Shown piece by piece: positions 32,724-40,870 of a DNA stretch of 42,566 nucleotides (positions are counted from its first letter, which is position 1; the number at the start of each line of letters is the position of its first letter). Source of the DNA: a virus. The stretch lies in the IMG/VR virus record IMGVR_UViG_3300036766_000811, positions 1 to 42,566 of that record, one strand, 5' to 3'. The notes below the pieces were generated by a model. That model did not search any database and had not been told where the DNA came from. It saw nothing but the letters and a program-made list of their open reading frames with translations. Position numbers and translations under genes: made by a program.

Positions 32724-33305
32724 CTACGCTGCGTTCTTAGTTGTTGCTTCATCGGGTCCTAAACCGAATTGGCTCATTGTAATTCTAAATAATCCTTTTG
32801 AAAGGTCTCCGTCATTATCTGGGTCAATAGAAACTAGTTGCACCTGTTTAGATGTAGTATCTGATGCTCCAGAGAAAGTTACTTGATTTGAGCTGGCAAT
32901 ATTGAATGTTTGTAAAAGGTTGGTTGATGCCAAATCATTGTCTGCGTCATTGTAGTAAAGGAATTGTCCGGCAGGATCAAATATTATCTGAACATTCTGG
33001 TAATTTGCTCGTGTCTGATTAGAAGAAGATGTAGCGATTGTGTCATCTCCTGTTATGGTTGAACCTGATTTATCAATGTAGAAAGCTGTAAAAGGAGGTA
33101 CTCCGCTTTCGTCTACTATACCCTGAACAACTCCTGCGAATATTTCTCCTGTTAATGCTCTTACTGCAAATCCACCTGTGTTAATTCTGACAATGTCGCC
33201 AATTCTTACTGTTGAAGAATTAGCAATTCGGAAATTTAACAGGACTTGATTGTCCATGTCTTGTCCTTTATATAGTCTGAAACCTGTACTTGCTGTAAGT
33301 GCCAT
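32724..33305 (-). CDS. Probable capsid decoration/head protein
   Basis: A 193-residue beta-rich protein (TVRIGDIVRINTGGFAVRAL, EIFAGVVQGIVDE). The repeated beta pattern and its position directly before the capsid gene are typical of phage head-decoration or stabilisation proteins. It starts at an ATG with a purine-rich leader after the 21-nt promoter-like repeat. No catalytic motif. Confidence 0.65.
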   Translation of the reverse strand: MALTASTGFRLYKGQDMDNQVLLNFRIANSSTVRIGDIVRINTGGFAVRALTGEIFAGVVQGIVDESGVPPFTAFYIDKSGSTITGDDTIATSSSNQTRANYQNVQIIFDPAGQFLYYNDADNDLASTNLLQTFNIASSNQVTFSGASDTTSKQVQLVSIDPDNDGDLSKGLFRITMSQFGLGPDEATTKNAA

Positions 33306-33328
33306 ATCTGTAAATTAATAATAAAGGG

Positions 33329-33349
33329 TGGAGTTATGGTGGTGTCAAG
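33329..33349. repeat. 21-nt exact repeat, copy 2 (promoter-like)
   Basis: An exact copy of the element at 31635-31655. On the minus strand TTGACACCACCAT is followed 19 bases later by TATTAT (33323-33318), a five-of-six match to the -10 consensus. It precedes the decoration-capsid gene pair. The unusual 19-base spacing, the same as in copy 1, suggests either a phage-specific factor or a weak sigma-70 promoter. Confidence 0.6.
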
Positions 33350-33363
33350 GGGGAAGATTGAAG

Positions 33364-33837
33364 CTAAATTCCTTTTTTTTCAAAAGATCCCATATCAGTC
33401 AACTTGCTATCCAAACTATCATCAGTTAAACCACCATCATATTCAGGATTTGCTTTGTGTTGCATTTGTGGTACTACAGGAGAATTGAAAACATTAACCG
33501 GTTGTGATTTAGCTGATGGAACAAGTGCAGGATCTATTGGATCTTCTTTATCTTTTATCTCATCTAAATGAGTACGCAAATGCCCGGTTAAAGCTATTTG
33601 AGCTTGAAACGTCTTTTTGCAATATTCACATTTAAACGGTTTTTTCAATAACTCTAGCGTTTGTTCGACTTCACTTCTCGAAAGATCTTGTAAGAAAGGA
33701 TAATTCACGAGGATTGCTTCTGCTACGTCATCTTCATAATGGAGTACTATGCCAACGGGGTGTTCGTATGTATTTTTTGCGAAGATCCAATCTGATACTG
33801 GAGCTCCAGATTCAATCGGATTATAGATGTATTTCAT
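33364..33837 (-). CDS. Head-operon protein with classical C2H2 zinc finger
   Basis: A 157-residue protein. Residues 70-90 form a perfect C-x2-C-x12-H-x3-H finger (Cys70, Cys73, His86, His90; CEYCKKTF and HLRTH). The N-terminal 60 residues are an alpha/beta region (DWIFAKNTYEHPVGIVLHYE), and the C-terminal region is polar. Classical C2H2 fingers are rare in phages and usually bind DNA. It lies between the scaffold and decoration genes, so a role in head assembly or DNA packaging is possible. It overlaps the scaffold by four bases. Confidence 0.75.
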   Translation of the reverse strand: MKYIYNPIESGAPVSDWIFAKNTYEHPVGIVLHYEDDVAEAILVNYPFLQDLSRSEVEQTLELLKKPFKCEYCKKTFQAQIALTGHLRTHLDEIKDKEDPIDPALVPSAKSQPVNVFNSPVVPQMQHKANPEYDGGLTDDSLDSKLTDMGSFEKKGI

Positions 33838-34610
33838 TTTAATCTATTGGAAATCATTTTCTTATTCTCTAACCATTTAGCCTCTGAAACACCCATTCTT
33901 TCTGCAAGTACTCTCTCTTGTGGAGTTAAACCAACATCAGAAGCATTAGGTGATGAAGATGGAATTGAAGACATAATTCCGTTTGCTCCGGATGAAATCT
34001 CTGCTATTGCTTCTTCTTTGGCTTTGGTAGCTACATCATTTATAGTAGCTAGTTTGTAAGCTTTATCTAGGTATCTAGGAAGTTTCTCTAGGGAAACTCC
34101 GGAAAGAACTTCATTAAGATTCTTTGTACCGCTAGGATCTAAAATGTCCATTAACTCCTGGCCAATCTTAACATTCATTTCTTTTTTAGTATCGCCATCA
34201 AGTTTATCTAAACCACGTTGTGATTCAAACTGACTGATAATTCCATTTTCAAGAGCTCTCCTAGTATCATCTACTTTATTGATTTCACCACTTGGTGTTT
34301 CAGTTTTTGCTGGTTCTGGATTGTATTTCTTTTGGTATGCAGCCTCTACTTGTTTAGTGAGTTCCGGATCTGAGGAGATTACATCTATATAAGGTTTGGC
34401 AGTATTAACATATGATTTGTAGTCTTCGAGTTCCTTTTTGGTAGATCCCAGAGCTTCTGACCTCTCCGAAACAAACTTAACAATCTCGTCTGGAGTTTTT
34501 CCTTCAATGTCTTTTTGTGTGATAGTTGGAGTTCCTTGTGCTGCTGGAACATCCGGGGTTGTTGTGTCCGCTGGGGTAGGTGTCTGCGGAGAAATTACTT
34601 CATCTGCCAT
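33834..34610 (-). CDS. Capsid scaffold protein (predicted)
   Basis: A 258-residue protein, acidic and helical. It has a Pro/Thr-rich N-terminus (PQTPTPADTT), then charged helices (SEALGSTKKELEDYKSYVN and further), a Ser/Asn-rich linker and a C-terminal helix (AERMGVSEAKWLENKK). The composition and the place just before the head genes match phage scaffolding proteins, which shape the procapsid and are lost on maturation. It has no protease motif. A TTGACA promoter candidate stands upstream. Confidence 0.7.
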   Translation of the reverse strand: MADEVISPQTPTPADTTTPDVPAAQGTPTITQKDIEGKTPDEIVKFVSERSEALGSTKKELEDYKSYVNTAKPYIDVISSDPELTKQVEAAYQKKYNPEPAKTETPSGEINKVDDTRRALENGIISQFESQRGLDKLDGDTKKEMNVKIGQELMDILDPSGTKNLNEVLSGVSLEKLPRYLDKAYKLATINDVATKAKEEAIAEISSGANGIMSSIPSSSPNASDVGLTPQERVLAERMGVSEAKWLENKKMISNRLK

Positions 34611-34618
34611 TTCCTATA

Positions 34619-34646
34619 TTAATACACTAACCTATGGGTTTGTCAA
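34619..34646 (-). promoter_or_regulatory. Promoter candidate for scaffold/head sub-operon
   Basis: On the minus strand TTGACA (34646-34641), a 16-base spacer and TATTAA (34624-34619) precede the scaffold gene. A 17-base spacer would give ATTAAT. The element follows the polylysine micro-gene at once and is one of four TTGACA-type sites at breaks between gene blocks. Confidence 0.45.
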
Positions 34647-34647
34647 G

Positions 34648-34689
34648 TTATTTCTTACCTTTTTTCTTCTTCTTCTTTTTCTTTCCCAT
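34648..34689 (-). CDS. 13-residue polylysine peptide
   Basis: ATG at 34689 follows AGGAGGAGGTGA with a five-base gap, an almost perfect ribosome binding site, and overlaps the stop of the previous gene (TAATG). The product is MGKKKKKKKKGKK. With such a site it is almost surely translated if the RNA is made. A pure lysine peptide could bind and neutralise DNA in the head. It is missed by any length cut-off. A ribosome-pausing role on poly-Lys codons is an alternative. Confidence 0.6.
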   Translation of the reverse strand: MGKKKKKKKKGKK

Positions 34690-35465
34690 TATTCACCTCC
34701 TCCTAATACACCTATTAATGGATCTATATATGCTCCTGGAGGATCGTAACTCGTATATAGTCTACGAACATCATCAATGGTCAATGGTTGATGAGATCCC
34801 AATATATTCATATTAGGGTTGCCACCGCCACCCAACATACTAGGACCCATTTGATAATGTAGGGCATCACTTGGAGTAGCGAAGTTTGCGGTTTGTCCTT
34901 GAGGTTTTGCACCAAAAGTTCCATGCCCTCCACGACCGCCTGTGCTTTCAAAAAAAGATTGAAGCATGAGTAGATTCGATAGTCCTTGTCTTTTTTGATC
35001 TGCTGCTCGAAGTTCGTTCATAAACTGTTGATCTCCGTATGCTGGATAGTATTGTTCAAGACTCTGTCCTGCTGGTGTCATACGTTGAATATATTTACTA
35101 GCAAGATCTATTCCACCTGGAATCTGTCCATAGGGTGTTGGATAGGGATGTGGAGTTGGAGTTGGAGTAGGAGTAGGCATTGGTGTTGCTTGTGGTTGTT
35201 GACCAGTCGGCAATCCTGCTCTCCATCTTCTAGCAACTTCATCAAGATCTGCTTGAGTTCTTGGTGTAGGTTGTGGTTGCTGTGGTTGCTGTGGTTGCTG
35301 CTGAACTTGTTGTTGTGGTTGTGGTGGAGCAACAGGGGCATACCCGTTTACTCGACGTAGATTATCCTCAATATTCCCTTTAGGGAAAAAAAGCTCATGA
35401 AAAAATTTACCTATACCATTGGTAGTGTCATGAACACCTTGACCTAATAATTCCATTAATGTCAT
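34689..35465 (-). CDS. Pro/Gln-rich head-operon protein
   Basis: A 258-residue protein. Its N-terminal helix MTLMELLGQGVHDTTNGIGK is followed by a Pro/Gln tract (about 45-70), a Thr-Pro repeat (MPTPTPTPTPHPYPTPYG, about 94-111) and a C-terminal domain with YYPAYGDQQFMNELRAADQ and a Gly-rich stretch. It is largely disordered. It lies between portal and scaffold genes; it could be an internal or head-closure protein. Family not recognised. It overlaps the 31-residue peptide gene by four bases (ATGA). Confidence 0.6.
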   Translation of the reverse strand: MTLMELLGQGVHDTTNGIGKFFHELFFPKGNIEDNLRRVNGYAPVAPPQPQQQVQQQPQQPQQPQPTPRTQADLDEVARRWRAGLPTGQQPQATPMPTPTPTPTPHPYPTPYGQIPGGIDLASKYIQRMTPAGQSLEQYYPAYGDQQFMNELRAADQKRQGLSNLLMLQSFFESTGGRGGHGTFGAKPQGQTANFATPSDALHYQMGPSMLGGGGNPNMNILGSHQPLTIDDVRRLYTSYDPPGAYIDPLIGVLGGGE

Positions 35466-35557
35466 TTAGTTTTCTTTCCTTTCAACATCGCCATAAATTT
35501 ACTTTTAGGCGACTTTGCCTTTTTCAATTTAGGGGCTGATTTTTTCCCGTATCCCAT
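35462..35557 (-). CDS. 31-residue Lys-rich peptide
   Basis: ATG at 35557 follows AAAGGAGTGA, shares a base with the previous stop (TAATG), and its TGA overlaps the next start (ATGA). The product begins MGYGKKSAPKLKKAKSPKSK and ends LKGKKTK, with 13 Lys in 31 residues. It resembles basic DNA-binding tails. Together with the 13-residue peptide at 34648 it forms a pair of tiny basic peptides in the head operon, with coupled translation. Confidence 0.65.
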   Translation of the reverse strand: MGYGKKSAPKLKKAKSPKSKFMAMLKGKKTK

Positions 35558-35877
35558 TACTTCACTCCTTTCTCTCGTCTGTCTTTTTCTGCTTCTGCAC
35601 CTTTCATAGCATGAGCAAGTAGAGTTAATGCCCCAACCTGGCCTCTGGCATTAGCTTTAAAAACTGTTAATTTTTGAGGATCAGCCTCAGAATAGGTGAA
35701 TACTGCTGCCATATTCCTATCTATCATATTTCTAATAACTCCTAAAAAGGCCTCAAAGTTCTTGTTACTGGAAATGTCTGAAAGGAAAGCTAATTGATCG
35801 GCTGTACAGTCTCGAAGTAAAGCTTGAGCTTCTATACTTATATGTTTCTTGTCTATTGGTTTTTTAACTTTAGCCAC
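35557..35877 (-). CDS. Hypothetical head-operon protein
   Basis: A 106-residue, mainly helical protein with a basic N-terminus (AKVKKPIDKKHISIEAQALL) and a charged end (EAEKDRREKGVK). No motif is recognised. It overlaps the end of the portal gene by eight bases. A small head-assembly accessory or portal partner is possible. Confidence 0.6.
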   Translation of the reverse strand: MAKVKKPIDKKHISIEAQALLRDCTADQLAFLSDISSNKNFEAFLGVIRNMIDRNMAAVFTYSEADPQKLTVFKANARGQVGALTLLAHAMKGAEAEKDRREKGVK

Positions 35878-38071
35878 GAGCTACCTGCCCTCCCCCTTGG
35901 TTTTGTGCTGGGTTAGCTGCTTGAAGTCCTCTATTCACTCCACCTGGAGCTGCTGCTTGTGGTGCAGGCTGACCGATTCCACCCATCGCTGCTGGAGTTC
36001 CGCCCGGTGCAGTTGGACCACCTAATTGAGCACTAGTATCGCCTGATGCCATTCCGCCACCACCTGATCGCTGTTGTTGTGCCATAACCTCTCCTGTAAT
36101 GTGATTGGTGAAAATATCAATAATTGGATTATTTGGTTTGAGTTGTTGGAACGCTTCTGACTTAGTGAACTCAACGTGAACTTGAGTATGTGCCGGGGAT
36201 GAGTATGGGGTAGCCGGAACTGGCTTACCTTGCATCATTTGTTGGTTTTCTTGTGCTGCCATGTCAAGCAAGATGCCCAATCTCTGGTTATCGTCTTCTT
36301 TCTGTTGAGTCTTGAAATCAGCCGGGTTTAGATCATTTGCTCTTAAAAGAGCATCACCTAGCTTAATAATGTCATAAGAGTTAGGTACAGCCATCGCTAC
36401 CTGTGAAAGACGGTCATACATCTCAGAAAGTTCGCTTTTTAGGAGTGCTTTGGAAACAGCAAGGGTAGATCCAGCCTCGAATTTGATGTCATATCCACCA
36501 CGAGCAACAGGCATAAAATATTCGGGTTTTAGGTCAAAAAACGATACTCCTTGATAGGCTTGCTGCGTTGGAACCCCTTTTGCATCAAAAGTGATTTCTT
36601 TATCAGGTATTCGGATCTGTCTAAAAGTTTTTTTGAATTTCTCGCCACCTTGATTGACAATCTCACCTTTTTTCTCCATTTCACCCATTTGTTGCTTAAA
36701 TTCCTCTGTTTCCTTTTCACCAACGATTTTTTCCAGTTTTGGCTGAGAATAGTACTGTAAAATGTTAGAAACCCTCAATCTACCGACTGTAGTAAGAAAT
36801 TCCTTCTCAATTAGTCTCATCTTTAGTCTAATCCTCTTTAAAGTAGACTCTTTGATGATCGCTGCCTCTGTTGCCGTACCGGATGAAGGTAGAGCTTGTG
36901 CTCTTGGGTTGATACCTGTGGCGATAACAGAGTCATCTTCTAAATGTTTCAGTGAAAGCTCGATTGAACGAGGAATATCACCATATTCGATCGGTTTTGC
37001 AGAGTTTACATCATCTGAGGGGATCGCTCCGTGTGGTCTGGCTATTAAATCCTCGTCTGAGAGGTTCATGTTTGGTGAAACAAAGAACATTTTGTCGATA
37101 TCAAGGTGATTTCGGTCAATAATCATCTGCCTTAGGGTATTTGCCTCATCTACTATCGACTCTAGGAGTTCTGGTTCACCTTTACCGTAGAAATCGTGAG
37201 GTCGTTTGACATCTACTGCTCTGGCGAAAGGCAATTGCTTGTGTTTGAAAGGATTTGGTCCTTTAACAATCAGAACATTGTTGGCTACTATATATAATGC
37301 GTCTAGGGGTTTTCTACTCCAGTACCAGAGAACTTCTACATCTTTACCCTTATCAAATCCATCTGGAGGTTTTTGATCTTCATGGTATTCAGTATCTCCA
37401 CCCGGAACTACATAATGAGCATTTTTAAGTGGATCCCAGACTTCTCCTTGGAAAAAGAGTTTAAAATCATCGTAATTCATAATGTAACGACGAATACAGT
37501 CTCTCAGTTGATATGGGCCGGTGAAAGCTCTACCTTTTTCGTCTGGGAAGAAATCTTCAAATTTTACAGCTTCAAGGTAAACATCGTCAAAATCGGTTAT
37601 TAACTCTTCCTTACCTTTATTGTTCATTATTCGCCTTGGTTCTTTCCAGTAGTATTCCTGACCTATACCCGTTCCTAAAATGAAAGCATCCTTTAAAACG
37701 TCGTAGAGAGCCATATCGCCATCGGCTACCTCCCAAGTAAAGTTAAAAACATGCTCCATAATGGTCGCTTTGGGGGCATCTTCGGATGATCTGGGTAGAA
37801 TTAGAGGTTTTGGTGAATGGTCGATTACCTCAGAGAGAATAGTCTCAACTATAGCTAGAGTGGTAGGGACTATATGGTTACTCTGCCAGTCGTCTTTATT
37901 CTTTACTTCCCTTTGCATCTCCCACATTCTTCGCCATTTCTGAACCATTTTCATAGCTCGTTGGCGATTCTCGTTATCTTCCATCTGGCGTTTTCTCTCG
38001 TAAACGAGATCACGGGCTTCTTTTTCTGACCCTGCCGGATTGTAAATAGATGTTTTTCCTGTGTCAGCCAT
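35870..38071 (-). CDS. Portal protein (P22 gp1-type)
   Basis: A 733-residue protein, in the length range of P22-type portals (about 725 aa). The N-terminal helix region is MQREVKNKDDWQSNHIVPTT, then TILSEVIDHSPKPLILPR. The middle has FARAVDVKRPHDFYGKGEPE and LLESIVDEANTLRQMIIDRN, typical of the portal wing and stem. The last 80 residues are Gly/Pro/Gln-rich and likely disordered. It forms the dodecameric channel through which DNA enters and leaves. It overlaps the large terminase stop by eight bases. Confidence 0.9.
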   Translation of the reverse strand: MADTGKTSIYNPAGSEKEARDLVYERKRQMEDNENRQRAMKMVQKWRRMWEMQREVKNKDDWQSNHIVPTTLAIVETILSEVIDHSPKPLILPRSSEDAPKATIMEHVFNFTWEVADGDMALYDVLKDAFILGTGIGQEYYWKEPRRIMNNKGKEELITDFDDVYLEAVKFEDFFPDEKGRAFTGPYQLRDCIRRYIMNYDDFKLFFQGEVWDPLKNAHYVVPGGDTEYHEDQKPPDGFDKGKDVEVLWYWSRKPLDALYIVANNVLIVKGPNPFKHKQLPFARAVDVKRPHDFYGKGEPELLESIVDEANTLRQMIIDRNHLDIDKMFFVSPNMNLSDEDLIARPHGAIPSDDVNSAKPIEYGDIPRSIELSLKHLEDDSVIATGINPRAQALPSSGTATEAAIIKESTLKRIRLKMRLIEKEFLTTVGRLRVSNILQYYSQPKLEKIVGEKETEEFKQQMGEMEKKGEIVNQGGEKFKKTFRQIRIPDKEITFDAKGVPTQQAYQGVSFFDLKPEYFMPVARGGYDIKFEAGSTLAVSKALLKSELSEMYDRLSQVAMAVPNSYDIIKLGDALLRANDLNPADFKTQQKEDDNQRLGILLDMAAQENQQMMQGKPVPATPYSSPAHTQVHVEFTKSEAFQQLKPNNPIIDIFTNHITGEVMAQQQRSGGGGMASGDTSAQLGGPTAPGGTPAAMGGIGQPAPQAAAPGGVNRGLQAANPAQNQGGGQVARG

Positions 38072-39548
38072 ATAAGTATCGTCTTCTACCAGGTGTTGTT
38101 ACTTTTTGCCTAGCTGGATAGATTATATCTAACATATAACTGAGTGCGTCAATACAGTCATCGTGTTTTGCATAGGGATATCTGGTTAATTCATCCTCTA
38201 AGAAATAGTTATTTGTTAAATATTTGTTATGTACAATTTTACCATTCTCATAAAGTGGCTGTAATCCTTTGATCCTTTCATCCTTACTTCTGTTCTGGGG
38301 GTTGAGCTCTGTTATATGGAAGTATTTTTTTCTGACTCGCATCTGTTCTCTTAGAGTGTAGGCTAGAGTTTTTTGATAGGCGATAGTCTCAAGAGCAATA
38401 TCGGAGAGATTCCATTTCTCTTTCATTTCAAAGATCCTGGAGATAATCTCAGAGGGTAGAATCTTCTCTCTTAAGATATCAAGGATCCAGATATAGTTTT
38501 GTTCATCGACCCCAACGACTACCATAGAAGTAAAGTCGGCATGTCTTTGTTGTGAGATAGCCGGATCAATCGTCATAAAACGAGTTAAGAGTTTGCCTCT
38601 CAAGTCTTCCGGTTCATAATATTGGAATTGATCTCTTTTGAAAATAGCATCTGCTTCCGGTACAGGATCGTTAAGATATTGAGCGGAGAAGTGACTCCAG
38701 CCCTCCGATGCCAGTCTATCTTGAAATTCCTTTAAAGAAAACTTGCCAGGCCAGAGTGGTACAAAATCTTCACCTGTTTCAATGTTGCCGGTGAAAGCTC
38801 TCATAACCATATTGTCATAAGTAGTGCCTACAGCGTTTGAGGGGTCGAGTATCCACCCATACAAATCAGCATCGTGCCAACGAGTTCCAATTACAATGAT
38901 CTGCCCACCGGGCTCTAGCAGGTCTAAAGAGTCATTGTAGCGTTGTCTAACTTTGTTAATTTGCTCTGCTGTGCCTACATTGTCTCTATTTTGTACATCA
39001 TCAAAAATTATGAGGTCATAATGTCCCCCTACAAGGTTGTTATCAATCCCTGCTGCCGTAACTGTCGGTTCTCTTTTATCATTGACAGATAAACGTAATC
39101 GTGCTGCTGACCATTCTTTTGAATCTTCCTGTAAGTTACCAAAGAGAGATACCAGTCTTTCGTTCCTAACCATCTGTCCCTGGATCTGAGAAACGATATC
39201 AACCGCCATCTGCCAAGTAGCAGAGTAAACAAGTATCCTAATCTTGGGGTCATTATAGATTCTGAAAAGAGAATAGCCAACGGAGATAAGTTTTGTCTTT
39301 AAATGATTCCTGGGAATAAGTAAGAGTTTTTTTTTGTTTCTATCATCCGATACGAAGTTACACATCTTCTTATGAATATCTCCCAAAGGAACAAAGGCAT
39401 CATCACCCTTATCTGCTTCCAAAATATATTTATTGAATAAAAAGAGGTCGGTAGTACATTTATCTCGTAGAAGAGCCATCCGTGCATCATCAGCCTGAGC
39501 AACAGCATCTATTAACTTTACCTTATTCGGGTTTGACGGTTCTTCCAT
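38064..39548 (-). CDS. terL: Terminase large subunit
   Basis: A 494-residue packaging motor. The N-terminal ATPase has LLLIPRNHLKTKLIS as the deviant Walker A (about 75-89) and YDLIIFDDVQNRD as Walker B with catalytic acid. VIGTRWHDADLYG is the C-motif region. The C-terminal RNase H-like nuclease has MTIDPAIS (first Asp), ALETIAYQ (Glu) and HDDCIDALSYM (last Asp). It cuts concatemers and pumps DNA into the procapsid through the portal. The start overlaps the upstream gene by 26 bases. Confidence 0.95.
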   Translation of the reverse strand: MEEPSNPNKVKLIDAVAQADDARMALLRDKCTTDLFLFNKYILEADKGDDAFVPLGDIHKKMCNFVSDDRNKKKLLLIPRNHLKTKLISVGYSLFRIYNDPKIRILVYSATWQMAVDIVSQIQGQMVRNERLVSLFGNLQEDSKEWSAARLRLSVNDKREPTVTAAGIDNNLVGGHYDLIIFDDVQNRDNVGTAEQINKVRQRYNDSLDLLEPGGQIIVIGTRWHDADLYGWILDPSNAVGTTYDNMVMRAFTGNIETGEDFVPLWPGKFSLKEFQDRLASEGWSHFSAQYLNDPVPEADAIFKRDQFQYYEPEDLRGKLLTRFMTIDPAISQQRHADFTSMVVVGVDEQNYIWILDILREKILPSEIISRIFEMKEKWNLSDIALETIAYQKTLAYTLREQMRVRKKYFHITELNPQNRSKDERIKGLQPLYENGKIVHNKYLTNNYFLEDELTRYPYAKHDDCIDALSYMLDIIYPARQKVTTPGRRRYLYG

Positions 39549-39960
39549 TTTTTTGATTCAAGAGGCCAACAATAGACATAGCAAATACCATACAAGCGTT
39601 TAAATCATAAAGAGGATCCCGAACACTCTTGAAAGCTCTTTGAAAAACTCTCTTACCAACATTAACAAACAGCAGAACTCCTTGAGTGTCGTACTGTACC
39701 TTGTAATTAACACTCTTAGGGAACTTCTGATCTTCAATATAATAGGCGGTTATCTTGGCACAGAGCTGGTTATAATCGTTAAACTTCTTCCTATCATCCA
39801 ACTTCTCTAAAAAAAATGCTCTCTGTCCGGCTACCTTTACCTGTTCCTCTTTTTGAAGTTGATTAACAACCTTAATCGAATCTTTCTCATTCTCTCCTCC
39901 AGTAGCCTCTAAAAACTCTTTATCTTCATAAACCTTTTTAAGAGACGGATCTAACCTCAT
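39523..39960 (-). CDS. Hypothetical protein between terminase subunits
   Basis: A 145-residue protein, charged and helical at the N-terminus (LKKVYEDKEFLEATGGENEK) with a beta region later (KVQYDTQGVLLFVNVGKRVF). No motif is recognised. It precedes large terminase with an overlap and follows a 263-base non-coding stretch, so it may be a packaging accessory. A promoter for this sub-operon should lie in 39961-40223. Confidence 0.6.
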   Translation of the reverse strand: MRLDPSLKKVYEDKEFLEATGGENEKDSIKVVNQLQKEEQVKVAGQRAFFLEKLDDRKKFNDYNQLCAKITAYYIEDQKFPKSVNYKVQYDTQGVLLFVNVGKRVFQRAFKSVRDPLYDLNACMVFAMSIVGLLNQKNGRTVKPE

Positions 39961-40106
39961 AGTCTAGTTATACCATAATGGAGATTTTTTAACGCCAGAC
40001 GGTGAGACATCCTAGCTTTTAGCCTCAGAAAATTCTTTTAAGAATTAAAAAATTACTACAAAAAATTATTCTGTGTGGGAAAAAATATACTGTATATAGA
40101 TTTAGG

Positions 40107-40131
40107 TTGACTTAACTTTAGTCCAAGTCAA
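40107..40131. repeat. Inverted repeat TTGACTT...AAGTCAA
   Basis: Seven-base perfect arms (40107-40113 and 40125-40131) with an 11-base centre. It lies in the non-coding stretch between the two terminase genes, which is also rich in A/T runs (AATTCTTTTAAGAATT at 40037-40052). It could be an operator; no strong promoter is paired with it. Confidence 0.4.
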
Positions 40132-40164
40132 AAGGGGTGTACTAGGGGTACGCTTTTCACCTCT

Positions 40165-40202
40165 ACGTCGCACAATATACAATTTACGACGTTGTTTTGT
40201 GC
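40165..40202. other. Interleaved inverted repeats between terminase genes
   Basis: ACGTCG (40165-40170) pairs with CGACGT (40187-40192), and GCACAA (40170-40175) pairs with TTGTGC (40197-40202). The order is A-B-A'-B', giving either two alternative hairpins or a pseudoknot. In phages this region, next to the small terminase gene, often contains cos or pac signals or terminators, but nothing here proves it. Confidence 0.35.
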
Positions 40203-40223
40203 CTATTAAGTACTTATACACTA

Positions 40224-40670
40224 CTATAAGTTACTTAGTATGTCTTCTATCTCACTACTAGTTGTCTTATGCATATCAATGAGTTCTTGATATGTTTTAC
40301 TATTTAATATAACTCTTATACTCTTAGATTCTACCTTCTTTGTTGTTGTTGGATATCCCTTTAATAGCTTGATAAGTTCTATATTAGCTTTTAATACAGT
40401 GTCACTTGAGATTTTGTCCGGTTGCCATTCATTCGCTATCTCTTTTAACCTATCTGTTTGCCCTTCTAAGGTGATGTTATTCTTTTTAAGTGCTTGGTCT
40501 ATTGCTTCAACAATCATCGGGTTTCGCATATTGCGGTTTGCTACAGTTTTAGCAGTACCAATCGAAGTGGTGTTGTAAGCGTGAAGTGCGGACTGTGTTT
40601 GGTTACTAGTTTGTAAATAGTTATTAACAAACTTTTTTTGTTTAATAGATAATCTTTTTAACTTAGGCAT
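40224..40670 (-). CDS. terS: Terminase small subunit
   Basis: A 148-residue protein. The N-terminal segment MPKLKRLSIKQKKFVNNYLQ and TSNQTQSALHAYNTTS is the helix-turn-helix of Terminase_2-type small subunits (KQ-x-F-V-x-Y-L...N-x-T-x-A-A-x-x-A-G pattern). RNPMIVEAIDQALKKNNIT follows, then an oligomerisation helix. It recognises the packaging site and brings DNA to large terminase. It has no good ribosome binding site of its own; a three-codon leader frame with GAGGA ends six bases upstream. Confidence 0.85.
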   Translation of the reverse strand: MPKLKRLSIKQKKFVNNYLQTSNQTQSALHAYNTTSIGTAKTVANRNMRNPMIVEAIDQALKKNNITLEGQTDRLKEIANEWQPDKISSDTVLKANIELIKLLKGYPTTTKKVESKSIRVILNSKTYQELIDMHKTTSSEIEDILSNL

Positions 40671-40870
40671 ACATCTATATTACCATTTCCTCAGGCATTC
40701 TGGAAGATTAGCTTAAATACCCCCCTCTCGCACTCGTGAGTTGTCCGCACTGTGCATTTTGCCACTATCTAACAGCTATCGGCCCACTGTGTCTCAAGTG
40801 CTATAATCCAAATCTATTTAATTGTTAAAGACCATTTCCTCAGTATAATCTGTCGATTGAGCTTAAATCT
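40671..40870 (-). promoter_or_regulatory. Leader region with two related repeats and micro-frames
   Basis: Two related stretches, 40682-40718 and 40831-40868, share ACCATTTCCTCAG at one end and AGCTTAAAT at the other (plus strand). On the minus strand both read TGAGGAAATGGT, a ribosome-binding site next to an ATG. The first codes M-V-I-stop and ends close to the small-terminase start, so it could help reinitiation; the second codes M-V-F-N-N-stop. No protein-length gene is seen. Confidence 0.35.

Noticed and set aside
40831-40869. tRNA-like segment (AGCTCAATCGACAGA on the minus strand)
   Set aside because: It has no acceptor stem, no T-loop sequence and no CCA; the similarity stops at a D-arm-like stretch.
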